Under the pieces are notes generated by a model that was given only the letters and a program-made list of their open reading frames with translations, did no database searches and was not told the DNA's origin. Source: Lenzites betulinus (taxonomy: Eukaryota; Basidiomycota; Agaricomycetes; Polyporales; Polyporaceae). From it: DNA of 64,000 nucleotides. The stretch is from assembly GCA_022264855.1 (NCBI GenBank), contig JABYQU010000014.1, positions 124,001 through 188,000 of the forward strand, read 5' to 3'. Position 1 is the first letter of the stretch; every line of letters begins with the position of its first letter. This document shows positions 31,006 through 43,124 of the stretch, piece by piece. Both the position numbers and the translations under genes were made by a program.

Positions 31006-33074
31006 CCTGTGCAATAGTATGCGTATGCGCGATCGTCGAGAGTCCCGTTCCAATCAATGTCTTGTTTCGAACCTAAGTTCCTCCAGGCGTGTCGTCGTCA
31101 CCGGACCCGAGTGTCTCCTCCTCTAATCAGATGCAGAGGCAGACAGAGCGTAGCAGCGCACAAAGGGCGTGCAGAAGACGAGCAGGTGGGGCGCAGAAGA
31201 AACAGGAACGTAGTTAGCCTCGTGAGGATCGCGGACGTCGCTGCCAAACCCGCCCTCGCGGAGTCCACAATCCCTCCCTCCCAGGCGCCCGCGTCACGCC
31301 GTCACTCCTTCCATTCTCGTCCTTCCATCACACAGCGTGACCATCGTCACTCAACTGTGACCCAGCGAGCGCAAGACGCCCGCGCACACCGCAGCGGCGC
31401 ATTCTGCTTCCGCGACGGCCCGCTGATTGGCTGGTACGACGTAAGGTGCATCGGGGATCCAGATCTGGGGGACCGGGGTCTCCCTGCAGCGTCCCCAGCT
31501 GCACACGCGACGGTGCAGCAGTGAGTGAGCACTTACGTGCACAGGCGAGTCTAACCGTCGCCGGTCTAGCCCAGCGCGCCCCCGGGAGATGCCTTGCGTT
31601 ATCGCACTCGTGGCCGCGCTCAGTGACGAATTAACGAATTGCGGGGACGGCGGCGCGGGCGACGCCGACTACTGGGCGCGGGCGCGGGCGCTGGGTCACG
31701 GTGGGTGGGGATTGCAATGACGAATGACGAATGCGGCCACGCGTCCTGCTACCGCACGGCGCACGGCGCACACGGACACGAATACGATTCATATTCAGCG
31801 CACAACGTCCGGACCGAGTACTTGCGAGATCTAGGAGTCCGGGGAGTGGGGTATATATTTCTGTAGCGAAGCGTCTGCGGGCACAATGTATATACGGGGG
31901 AATTGCGGGCGATGAGGCGAGTGGGGCGCGAGGGAACGAACGAACGGGGGCGGTGAAATGTTACAGCGACCGGCGGCGGCAGCCGCCGGCAGGCAACGGG
32001 CGGAAGGGGAATGGGCGAAGGCGGGGGCGACGAACAAATACAGCTATCATCGAGAACGGACTGGGCTAGTACACAGGAGGCGAGCGAGCGACGGACAGAC
32101 ATAGACACAGACGAATACGGAAGAGCGGCAGAGCAGGCGGAGACAGGACTATGAGACATGTGTGGGTAAGGGCGATGATGATCCCAGCGAGCGAAGGGGA
32201 AACGTAAGGACGGCCGCCACGGTTGCCGATGGAACAACGGGGGAGCAGACGGTAAGCAGGAAAGGGGGGAGGGGTAACGAACGGACTGCGGGCACCGAGG
32301 AAGGGGAGAGCGCGAGAACGGGGCAATAATAAGGGGTGGCCATCAGCCAATGACCGCCGATAGATGAACAGGGAGGGAGACAGACGGGCGGAAGGGAGAG
32401 AAAAAAAGTTCGTGCAACAAGATGGTGCAACTGAGATGGACGGGCAGCGCAGGCACACACGCCCTCCCAACCCGGCGGCGACATAAACAGAAGCGTCCGA
32501 GGCGCGCGTGATCAGAACACGGCGACCAGAAAACACCGCAGACCCGCGGACACTGCCCGCACATCATCCAGTCAACCTGCCGCCGCGCACTGCAACGAAC
32601 GGCAGCCGCCATCTAAGCATTGGCAGAAGCCAATCCGTCCGCTGGCGGCATCGAACCTTGCGTCCCTTCGACGATGGGTGATGCTGGCGAGGGAGGCGCG
32701 CGATGATGATGGTGGAGCCCGCCGCCTTCGAGGCGTCCCGCGCGAGGCACTGCGATCGCCCAGCACAGCCGCGCGGCTCCGTCGCTGAGGGACCTCCTTC
32801 CCAATCCTTCGAAGCGAGCGTCGGAAGTCCGTCGAGAGAAGATGCAGAAGCTGCTGGGTGGTGTCGTCCGGCGCACGAGGTCGAGGCAAGCGAGAAACGC
32901 ATATATCGAGCTGATCCAGGCCGAGATCGAGACATCTATGAGGGGTGTGGGGGGGCGAGAGGAGGGGGGAGACACGGACGCGTGGGCGGCATAGATAGAG
33001 TCCAAAACAGAGAGCCGAGTCCATTCGAGCAGTGCCGCCGCGTCCTCGCGGGACGGCGTCGACGACGACGTTTT
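31006..33074. other. Gene-free stretch between CLASP and the HSF-type gene
   Basis: About 2.1 kb. The HSF-type gene ends at 33075, so part is its 3' flank and the end nearest 31005 is the CLASP promoter. From about 31.9 to 32.5 kb the plus strand is purine-rich (GGGAGAG, GGCGGA, GAACG motifs). The open frames on the opposite strand are Ser/Pro/Arg/Leu-rich and match nothing. No RNA gene was recognised. Confidence 0.5.
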
Positions 33075-35245
33075 TCAGAGGTCCCCGGCCTTAGCGTAGT
33101 GCGGGAGTTGTTCGCCCATCTGCACGTAGCCGTAGTCTGGTGAATCTAATCGAGCGCGAGACGGCGTCAGCGATCGATTGCGTGCTGCTGGACGGTAGAT
33201 GCACGCCGTACATGTGCATCTCATGGACACCGTCATGCAATGTGGCAGACTCACTCACATCGGGTGATATCCGCATCTCCCGCGACCGCGCCGTAGCCGT
33301 CGCCACCAGGAGTGTTCGCCGCAGAACTGGTCGTGCTGAGCGACGACGCGCTCGTCGACGGCCGCACGCTGCGCTGACCGGGCATCCCGCCGTACATTCC
33401 GTTGCTGTGGCCGCTGTGCGCGCCGTCGTCCACAGCCTGATAGGCAAACTCTGCGGGCGAGGGCTGGAAGCCGTACGAGGAGTCGACGGAGGGCAGTTGG
33501 ATCATGCTGCGCACGCGAGGGATGCCCGTGTTCGCCGAGTGATCGTCCGCAGGGCGCGGGGAGGTAGAGGGGCGGTGCGAAGGGTGCTCGGAGTAAGGCG
33601 ACGGGTACGGCGACATCGCCTGGCTGTGCCTGCGCTCCCTGCGGATGCTCAACGATCCGTTGTTCGAGTATGACTTGGACGACGGAGGGCGCGACGAGGA
33701 CGGGCTCATCGGGCGGTGGTGGCCCGAGCCTGGCGGCGAGTAGTCGTGATGGGCATTGGCAAAGTGATGTGTGTTCGAGTCCTCGTACGGCGTCGGGAGG
33801 GACGACATCGACGAAGCCGAGTACCCAGAGGTGGGTCGGCTATCGGGAGAAACGGGACCAGCGCTGTGGTGGTTGCGGCTCAAGGGAGGGTAGGACGTGT
33901 AGGTGTTGATAGCAGCGGGTTGCGGGCGGGTGGTGGAGTAGCTGCTGCTCATGTTGCTGCTGGGGTTGAGCAGACTGGAAAGCGAGCCGGAGGAGTGCGC
34001 GGCAGAGGTCGCGCCGGTCTGCGAGAACCAGGTGCTCTGCTGGTCAGAGTACTGGTACTGCGAGCTCGAGGAGGGCAGCATCATGGAGTCGCGGCCGGTG
34101 CTGGAATAACTCATGGAACCAAACGTGGACGGAGAGCGGGTATCTTCAGTGGGGGTAACAGGATGCAGGGTATGAGAGGTGTGAGAGTACATGCTGCCGT
34201 GCGAAGAGAGCGACGGCGAGTCAGAGGGGACGTTCAAGGGCGGGAGGGTGGAACGCGGGTAGCTGTTGCCCCATCCAGGGGCGCCGGGCTGGCTGAGTGG
34301 CGTAAACGACCCGGGAGCCGAGAAACCGCGGGCGCGGGCTTTGTATTGTGATAAATCCCCAGACGGCACTGAGAGCGGGACGGGACCCATACCGATGGCA
34401 GAGCGCGGCGGGGGGATCTGGGGCATGTCGTTGTCGCGCTTGCGGGGCTTGGGGAGGCGAGGAGGGACGCGTCGCTTGAAGTTGGCGACGACCTCGGGAG
34501 GCGAGTGCCTGTTCAAGGTCGGGTGCGCTGCATTCCAGGTGTCAGCACGATGTGGCGCAGGGAGAGCCAGGAACGACGGGACGTACACCAAGTGCTCGCG
34601 TCAGGGTCGTCGATCGCGGGGTCGACGTTCCGGAGGTTGACCTTGCGCATGAAGCCGTAGATCTGGCGCGGCAGACGTCAGGGCGGGGAGGAAGGAGGGC
34701 AAAGGCGAGGGCGCGAGGAGGGGAAGCGCGACTTACGTTTAATTGACGGGAGAAGCTGGCAAAGCGCGACTGGCGGTAAACGCTGGGGAGGACATGGAGG
34801 GCGAGCTGCTCTGGCCGCTCGACGATGATGTGCTCGCCGGCGGGGTCCCAGCGGATCATGTGGTGGTTCTCTGGCCGTTCGAGGAGGCTTGATTGGAGGA
34901 AGAAGGATAAGCGCGCGCATACAAGGAGACGCGAGGGGGCACGCACGCGTAGAGCTTGGTGAGGAAGGTGGCCTGGGGCTTTGCGGGCTGCTGCTGGGGC
35001 GTGCCCTCTTGTTTTGGGACGGAGGGGTTTTCCTCCTGCTTGGGGGACTGGGACTCGCGCTGGGGGGACTGGGAGTGGGCGTCGTGGGACTGGGGGTCGG
35101 AGATTGCGGACTGGGGCTGGGAGGGGAGGAGCTGGGGCGGGTAGACGACGTTGGCGGCGGTGGAGAGCTGGTAGGGCTGGTCGGCGCGCTGCTGGTAGGC
35201 GGGGCGCGCGGTGTACGCGGACTGGGGGTAGAGGTCGGCGGACAT
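33075..35245 (-). CDS. Heat-shock-factor-type DNA-binding transcription factor
   Basis: CDS complement(join(33075..33145, 33259..34527, 34587..34662, 34737..34887, 34947..35245)), 621 aa. The HSF-type domain (a winged helix) covers about 93-205. It starts ATFLTKLYALLERPENHHMI and continues RWDPAGEHIIVERPEQL, then the recognition-helix region RQSRFASFSRQLNIYGFMRK, then STWSHPTLNRHSPPEV and a basic patch KRRVPPRLPKPRKR. The N-terminus is Gln/Pro/Ser-rich. The rest (about 210-598) is low-complexity Ser/Pro/Tyr-rich with no clear HR-A/B leucine-zipper trimerisation repeat. The domain is therefore closer to the Sfl1/Mga1-like fungal group than to canonical Hsf1; this is an inference. A 71-nt last exon adds a Tyr-rich tail (RYSPDYGYVQMGEQLPHYAK). 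Exon 3 ends at 34587 with a GTACGT donor, which keeps DASTWSHP in frame. Confidence 0.85.
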
Positions 35246-38200
35246 GGCGGCGGGGAGGAGGAGGAGAGGGAGGAGCGGAAGATGAAGGCACGAGGCAGGG
35301 CGCGCGGCAGCTTCTGCGATCTGACCGAAGGCAGCAGTGCGCTGTGCAGGGGAGGGCGAGCAGGTGAGGGGCAGGGGAGGAGGGCGAACACTTTTAGGGC
35401 AGCCCCAGCGCAGAGCAAAGCATTCGACGGCCCTGCAGAAAAGGAAGCCCGGCCGCGAGCGGTGGACTTAGAATCCTGGACCGACCCGGTCATCATCTCG
35501 CGCGCTGGCCGGGGTCCTGGCCGTCACAGCGGACTCGAATAGAGTTCGAGCCGTCACTCGCGAGCCGTCCCGCCGCCCCGTCGCGGTCCTGCTCGAATCA
35601 GGCGGGGGACGGATCCAGTCAGAGCGTCTGATCGAACACGCCCGTCTATATCCGGAGGGCCTGCTCGGCACTTGCCTCTCCGCATGCCGTACGCGACTCC
35701 ATTCCTGCTGACAAACGCCCGCCAGCCCTCGCAGGCCTCCTGCCCCACTCGGCGTCCTGCCCGTCTGCCAGCGCACCAGACCCCCTCCCGCGCGCAGAGC
35801 AGCACGAGCCTGCGGGGCGGCTGCTCGGCGCAGGGCGCGCGCCCATTGGCTGATCGCGATTCGAGGGTGCCCCCCAAGCTTCACGGACTCTCACGATCGT
35901 CCGCCAGGCTAGGCCATATGCGGCACCCGTTCTCCCCGATCACCTGTGTGCGGCCAGCACAGCTTTGTGCGCGACGCGCGACTCGCCTGCGACGCTGGTG
36001 CCCGAACGCGAGCAGTCCCCGCCGCCCGCCGCCCCAGACTCCTCTCCCCCGGCTCCCCTCCGACTCCGCCTGCCCACCGCACTCAGCGAGCACACGCCGC
36101 GACGACACGCGTCATCGACGTCGGAGCCCGCACGCGCACCGGGGCCTCGCGCGCAGAACCCGCTCTCGCTAACCTGCCGCTTCTGCGCCACAAAGCCTTC
36201 GCCCCCACCACCCACGACGCCCTTCTCCCTCTCGCGTCCCGCCCTGTCCGGCTATGCCCGCCCGCCCTCCGCTCGCCGGTCGGGCCGCACCCACGCAGCG
36301 CGCACGTCGTGTCCTCCATGTCCTCGGAGGACGTCTGTCAATCGGCCCCTCGTGCTCGTCCACCGCACCTCGCGCCGCGCCCTGTCACTGCCAATAGCAC
36401 TGATCTGATCGCCCCCACCCATCTCGGCCGCTGCGCGCTCGTGAGCGCGGGACGGGGCACGCCGCTCCTGCACCGGCTGCAGTGGCGCTGACAGGATGTG
36501 CATGTACACTGTACAGCTGCACAGGGTCCGGCGCCGCGTCCCCCACCTCCACCAACCATTGCATGATCAGTGCGCAGGCTCATCATGTCGCTCCCCGGGC
36601 TGGCGTCGCACGAACCCTATCCCCATCCACTGGCAGCGTCTCCGTCCCCTGCCCCCTGTCCTGTCCCCCGTATGTACCGCCGGCATGATGCATGATGCGG
36701 ATGGCTCGCTGCTGCGGTCCTTGCGGTCCTTGCGCGGATGCTTTTGCGCGGCTTGACGTGCCATTAGTAGCGCGCGGGCATGCATCATGCACACGGGCCC
36801 TCTTTGAGTGGGTGCCCACACCGACCCCGCATCCGCAGCCCGCGCACCGCTCCCATCCGCCCATCCACCCAGGCTCGCATCACGATCAAAGCTTGCATAT
36901 GTGTGCGGCACAGCCAGCTGCAGGCGTGCGCAATTAATGATAGCGCGCCGCGGAGCTCACGCCCGTCCTCCCCTGCCCCCAGTGCCCAAAATGCCCTCTT
37001 GCAGTGCAGTGTATTCCTGATTTAATGCTGAATAGAACCCCGCGTCGCCATATGCATTCAGCATCCTGCATCATCCGCACATCAACATATCAGCATTCAG
37101 TTCAGTTCAGTCCCGGTACATAATTTAATTATGCGTAATCGCGGGATGGGTGCACGAATAGTACTTATACGGTATCCCGCGCCCAGTCCACCGCGCGATC
37201 AAACCTACCCTTACCGCCGCCCGTGCGCGTCTCGTGCGCCTCAGTTCTGGAGGCCCAGGGAAGACCAGTGAAGACTGAAGCCTGTACGTGATCCTGGATC
37301 CATCAGGGCGTGCATCACCGGCGCCCGTATCTGGGTGCCAGTGCCCGCGGACGGGCGAGGAGGGCTGACTGACTCGCCCGAGGCCTGATTTGAGAGGCCT
37401 GAGGAGAGGGTGGTGCTGCTGCTATTGCTCGCGAAATGAAAGATAGCAATCAGAGTGCACCGCATCATGCATCAGGGTGGACGCGGACGCCGCGCAGCGG
37501 GACCTCACTGGCAGGACACACGGACGTGCCGGACTCCAAGCCCTCGGACCCAGTGCTATGTTATGAGCGACAAACTGTAATAGTACAGTACGAAGACAAT
37601 GGACAACCTGCTGCTGTTGTTGATAGCGTATCTCGAAGCGATGCAGCCCGTCCACCGTGACCGAGTCGTCCGCCGCACTACCAGCCCGCAGAGCTGTGCA
37701 GCACAAGGACAACTTGAAGGGGGTGCCCCTGCCCCTGCCCCTGCCGGCCGCGGTCAGTTGTGCACGCGTGTGTATGTCAGACTCTCTCTAGATCTGGATA
37801 TCCGGGCGTCATCATCTTCAAGTGCCCCTCGCACTTACACTGGCACGACCGCCGACCGCAGAAGCGATATCGCACCCAGATCCAATCCCCAGCCCAATTC
37901 CAATTCCAAGACTAATTCAGTAAGGAGCACCCACCCAAGGACGCGGGCGACGCCCAAGAAGCGCAGAAGCCCGAGCCTGGCAACATACGCATAATAGGGC
38001 GACGGCGGCGCAGCGCGCTCGCCAAAATGAAAAGAACGCCGGCGTCCTATCGTGCATGGCGCCCGGCGTCGACTCGGACTCGGATGAGTGGGCGTGCTTA
38101 TCCCGATATTCAAAAAGCGCCTGCGCGGCGTAGGCGAGCGTTGAATATAGAATATTGAATGACGAGTGTCGCGATGGCGGGATGGCGAGATGGTCCCGGG

Positions 38201-39933
38201 TCGAGCGAGTACCATCCATCGGGCTCGACACTGAGTACTGGACACTCGAAACCCGAAACCCGTGGAGCACGCACATCTCCGCGTCTGGTAGTGGTAGTCC
38301 GAAACGCGACGGGGATTCACCACGACGCATCGATTTAATCCAGGAACCAATTCCAACTTGCCAACCCACAGGTACACAGAAACGGAGCGAGCGGGGGACG
38401 AGACGCAATTATTACCGCAAGCCGCGGCCGGGTCCGTTACGCTAACCCAACGCAGGATACTGAATCACGGCGGGACGGACATGGAGAAGGCGCGAGAAGG
38501 CCCACGGGCGGGAAATGAACGCGAGATGAAAAACGGGTACTGAGGACGGGGTAATGATGCTGATCGTGGGCGTGAAGGCGCAGAAAGTCTATGGGGGGTC
38601 CAGAAGCCAGAAGGGTGGAATGCGGAAGTGTGGAATGTGAGGAGAAAAGAAGGGCGAGGAGAAGAGGAGAAGAAGAGGGGGGAGGGGGCCGCGGCACGGG
38701 CTCGGACTCGGACTCGGGATCGGACGCGGGCTCGGAGAGTGGAGAAGCGAAGCACGGGGACCGACCGGCGAGCACGGGAAGCGCACCCGCCCGCCCAGCG
38801 CCGCGGAGGAGCAGGCTCAAGGGCGATGGGCGCGTTGCGGACAGATGGGACGCGATCCGGGTCCGCCGCGCGTTTTGATCATGCGTGCGTGCGCTCTGGT
38901 AGGGAGGAGGGTTGCGGGGCGAGGTGAGATGAGGTGAGGTGGGGTGAAGGGCGAAACGAGCGGGCGCGGCGCGCGAAGCCGAGAAGACGGGAATGACCTT
39001 GGGGAATCACGGGATGTACAGGGTAAAAAGCGAGCAAAGTCTTTGGGTAGGGGCAGTAGTTTGATTTAGCGGTACGGTATGTATATGGGACGGACGGGTC
39101 GATGAGTGCCGGCGCGGAGAGTGACGATATATGAGGCTTAGATGGATGTGCGGTGTGATGGTACAATGGCGGGGTTGGGACGATGGAGATGGACGGAGGG
39201 AAGGAACGAGCGGACGACGCAATGAGACGCGGGGGATGATGGGGTGCGAGAGTGACGGCGGACGAATACCCAAAACACCGCGGACCGACGAGCCATGCAC
39301 TGGAGACACCACAAGGTACGCGGACCTCAGGGGCCCCTGGCACGGCTGACGGCCTATCCAAAGGAAGCAATCCAAGATGCGTCTGGGGCAAACAAAAGGG
39401 GGCAAGGCAGATATACACAATAAGTGACAGCGATGGGGATCGAAAGCATGGTGCAGACAATAAGCATGCGGGCAATGGAGAGCGGACCGTCCGGGGTTGT
39501 GGGCGCGTGTGGGCGACTGAGCGTGCCTGCCGGCGGGAACGAGGCCGGTCGATGACGGAGGCGAGGGGTGAAGCGAATGCCGAGCCGGGCGGAGTGAGAC
39601 GAAATGGCAAAAGGAGTTCGGAGTGTGTGGGTGGCGAGCCTAGGAGACCGAGCTCATCGGACGCAAGGGGGCAGGCGAAATCGTAATAAAGCCAAGCATC
39701 TTGATCCCTCCCGAACAGACATGCGCGGAAGCGATCGAGCACGCTGTGCGTCGCCCAGTGACCAGGGACAACACACAGGCAAGCCTGGGGCCGATCGTTC
39801 GGCGAATTTGAACACGAAAATCCGGTCGGTGCTAGTGTTACCGGTATCCATACACTCCAATCCTTCTTCCAGAAACGAAAACACGTCCATGGGATCGACG
39901 AACCTCCCGCCGCACACGCGCGACGCAACGCCC
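35246..39933. other. Long gene-free stretch upstream of the HSF-type gene
   Basis: About 4.7 kb between the HSF-type start and the convergent-flank end of the AGC kinase, which is on the same strand. No coding exon is recognisable; open frames are low-complexity or antisense noise. An inverted CCAAT box (ATTGG) lies near 35847, about 600 bases upstream of the HSF-type ATG. The kinase 3' flank (about 38.4-39.9 kb) is purine-rich on the plus strand. The length suggests an extended regulatory region or unannotated non-coding transcripts. Confidence 0.5.
38637..38697. repeat. Polypurine tract
   Basis: About 60 bases with almost only A and G on the plus strand (GGAGAAAAGAAGGGCGAGGA and following, ending in a G-run). 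It is part of a wider purine-skewed zone downstream of the kinase gene. Confidence 0.7.
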
Positions 39934-42900
39934 TCAGCTTTCGCCGTCGTAGTGCAGGGTGATACTCGAGAACGCGCTGAACGCGTCCACGGCCTGCGGT
40001 GATGGCTCGAGCCCGTCCTCGCCGCCCAGGCCGGGGGTCCCGGGGACACTCGAGCCAGCAACGCCCTTGATCGGTGTTGGGCTCTGCTTCTCGAGTTGCA
40101 GAGATGTCGACTCGTGCATCTGCCGGAAGTTCACTGCGTCGATCCCGTTCGAGGCCGTCGGCACGATCTGTGGGTGGTATAAACGTCAATATCGGACGCG
40201 AAGACTACACAGGTTTCAGCAGCGCAAAGTGGTGCTGATCAACAACAGCAGGTTGGTGGAGCTGCACCGGAAAGATCGAAGGGGCACGCAGGACGCGACG
40301 GCGTGAGTATACCGCGGAGAATCAATTCTACATTGAGCCACCGCCGGGATGATGGCATGCGCAGGGTCGGGTTATTGTACCCCGCGCGCAGCCGCACTGC
40401 GGGCGAGATACAAAGCGGGATCTGGCAGGACCCCAACTGGGGATCGCGATCGCCCAACGCAGGCGTCGGCGGATCTTCAACTTCGGCAAGTTGTTCACGG
40501 CAGACGTGGGATCTCCGAAAAGCCCACTGCACCGCGACGGCGCAACCGACTCAGCGCAAGGCTATCAGACGCTCTTCTAAACGACCGCGCCCTACCAATA
40601 AGCCGCCACGGTGGGCAAACCCTGAAAGCAGCGCCAGGCGGATTTCTAAATAGGGCACGAGGCATGTGCGCGCCGTCCCCACGACCACGCGCTTCGGCCG
40701 CGGACATATGGAGGGGACGATGCGCACTTGCTGGCCAAATTGGGACGATCAAGGAGAGGTGGCAGGGTGACTTACCGGAGGTTGCGTGTTCCGCAGAAGA
40801 CCCCAATTAATTTTGGCAAACCACTTGTGCTGCTTGACCTCTGACGCGCCGCTTTTGCTGCCCAGACGGGTCCATTCCCGCTTATCGAGTAGTCGCGTGA
40901 TAACGTCCTTGCAAGCGCTGTGTTGGGACGTAATTGTACGAGTCGTGGCGTGGTGAGCGACACAGCGTGAGATGAAGTTAGTGCGGAACGTGCTTACTGC
41001 GACACCTTGGGCGTGTCCCGGAACTGAACAGGTAGGTTCAATATGTTGTGGAACGTGTCGTTACGCTCAGCACCCTTGAATGGGGTTGTAGCATACTGCA
41101 ATGACAATACGTCAGTGTGTGGGAATACCTCCACCGCGCACCGCCTAGTACACGGGGATTGGAGCAATGTATGTGACACTTACGATCATCTCGAAGATCA
41201 GTATTCCCAGCGTCCACCAGTCAACGGCGGAGGTATGGCCAGACGTTTGGATGACCTCGGGAGCGATGTACTCTGAAGAAAGGAGCAATGCAACGCCACG
41301 ACATCAGTGCACCGCTCTCCATCCGCTGCTGAAATCAAGTGATGACGAGAAGCTCACCCTCTGTGCCTACAAAGGAGTTTGTCCGGAAGTCGGCCGTGCA
41401 TGAGCGGGTATCGATCATGGGTATCTGTGACAGGGGGAGACAGCGGGGTCTTCGATCAGCACAGCGCAGTGACAGCGTTAATGGAAGACATGAGCCTACC
41501 CCGTTCTCCTCCTGGTGTATCATTGCGGGCCGACCTCCACGCTCACTGGATTGTTTCGCCAGGTCGAAGTCCGATAACATAATATGCCCAGATTGGTGTA
41601 GTAGGATATCTGGACGGTTGCATGTTAACACAGCATCAAAATTAACGTTCGCGGGAGCCCCGCAACATGAGGCTGCGGTAACCTCGACACGTACTTTCTG
41701 GCTTCAAGTCCCGGTAAATGAAACCCATTAAGTGAAGGTACTCCAGGGCCGCTGTCACCTCCGCAGCGTAAAAGCGCGACGCGTCCTCGGAGAGACATTT
41801 CCCTGGCCTCGACTGAAGCGCGCGGAAAAACTCGCCACCCATGCAGTACTCCATGCAGAAATACAGGAAGTTCTCCGATTGGAATGAATGGTATAGCGTG
41901 ACGATGAAAGGGTGGTTTGCTGTCGCTAGGATTTCTTGCTCCGTCAAAGCGCGCTTGATCTTTTTCCGCTCAATCATCTCTTTCTTGGAGAGGACTGAAT
42001 CCCGGTTGAGGACGATTCAGTGCATGATGGAAGTACAACGGCGTACCTTTCATGGCGAAGAGCTTGCTGGTCTTCTTCTCCCGTACAAGGTACACCTTCC
42101 CGACATCACCTCTTCCCAGCATTTTGATCTTGTGGAAGCTACCCGGACCCACTTCCACCTACGCGCGCCTCTCGTCAAGGGAGGTTGAGTGGAAGAATTG
42201 AAGGTCGCCACTTACCGATCTGACCTTTATAGAATGGCTCGAGTATGTCCTTCGGAACGCGATCTTCCCCGGTCCCTCTGATGATAGCGTGTTCGTGACC
42301 CGATCTTTCGACTTGAGCGCGTTGGTGCTCGCTGAACGCATCTGGCGCGCGGGCGCACCCCGCGATGACGCTGACGAAAGTGTTTCCAAGGAATTCGTCC
42401 CTTGCTCGGATGGATCATGCGCTGGGTGTGACATCGGCGCCATCGTGTCGCCCGGAGAAAGTAAGCCGTTCTTCGTCATCGTACCGTTTGAGCGAGTACT
42501 GAGCGAGAAGAGGCCTTTTGCATTGGGTGCCGACGCGACGCGACGAATGAAACGCGACGCATTGGCACCTATTGCCTTGGGCGAGAGCGGGCCAGAGCGC
42601 GTCGGGGTGGGCGGTGTAGGCGGCATGAAGGAGAGCTGCGAGGAATTGGCGGTCTGGGACACCTTGCGACCAAGGATACGCTGCTTGTCGGAGCGCTTCT
42701 TGGACCGCGCTTTGTCTACATTATGGGCAGGGTCTGCCTCAGAGGAGGGCCCGTGTCGGAAATAATCTGACGTGCTCGCAGTTCCCTGTGCGGCCCTAGA
42801 CGGTACAGACGGGTTGGAGTCGCTGGAGAGGGTATTCGAGGAATTGTATGAGCGCCGATCGGGCGAGGCGAGAAGGGCCGGAATGGAAGTGGCGGCGCTG

Positions 42901-43124
42901 GTGAGGGGGGTAAATGCGCTCTGCGGTGGAGTACCGTGTATGGCACTAGTGTCCAACGTCAAGGAGGAGGGCACGGCCTTCTTGGAGGACTGGCTGCCTA
43001 TCCTGAATATGGACTTCCATGCAGACTGGCTCGGGCTCGTTGGCGAAAGGGGGTGGACGGGAAGAGCCTGATGCGGGGGAATAATGGGGCTGAGGTTTTC
43101 GGAGTGAGGGCTTGAGTGGGCCAT
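39934..43124 (-). CDS. FPK1: AGC protein kinase, Fpk1/Kin82/NRC-2 (phototropin-like) group
   Basis: CDS complement(join(39934..40167, 40776..40917, 40998..41095, 41184..41272, 41358..41424, 41500..41609, 41695..41994, 42047..42158, 42216..43124)), 686 aa. In yeast, kinases of this group phosphorylate lipid flippases and control membrane asymmetry and polarity; the Neurospora homologue affects conidiation. Residues 1-300 are Ser/Pro-rich and regulatory. The kinase domain has [12 protein letters not shown] (about 317-328), FAMK with the ATP-binding Lys340, YRDLKPEN (catalytic Asp436), SDFDLAK (D454-F455-D456 in place of DFG, typical of the group), the long insertion before the activation segment ([20 protein letters not shown]), and [14 protein letters not shown]. 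The C-terminal extension has [14 protein letters not shown] and [10 protein letters not shown]. Intron 8 (40168-40775) is 608 nt, about ten times the usual length. Confidence 0.88.

Noticed and set aside
38879..40189. 436-codon minus-strand open frame
   Set aside because: Overlaps the last exon of the AGC kinase in another frame and otherwise reads low-complexity Pro/Ser/Arg. The kinase frame ends with family-like sequence at 39934.
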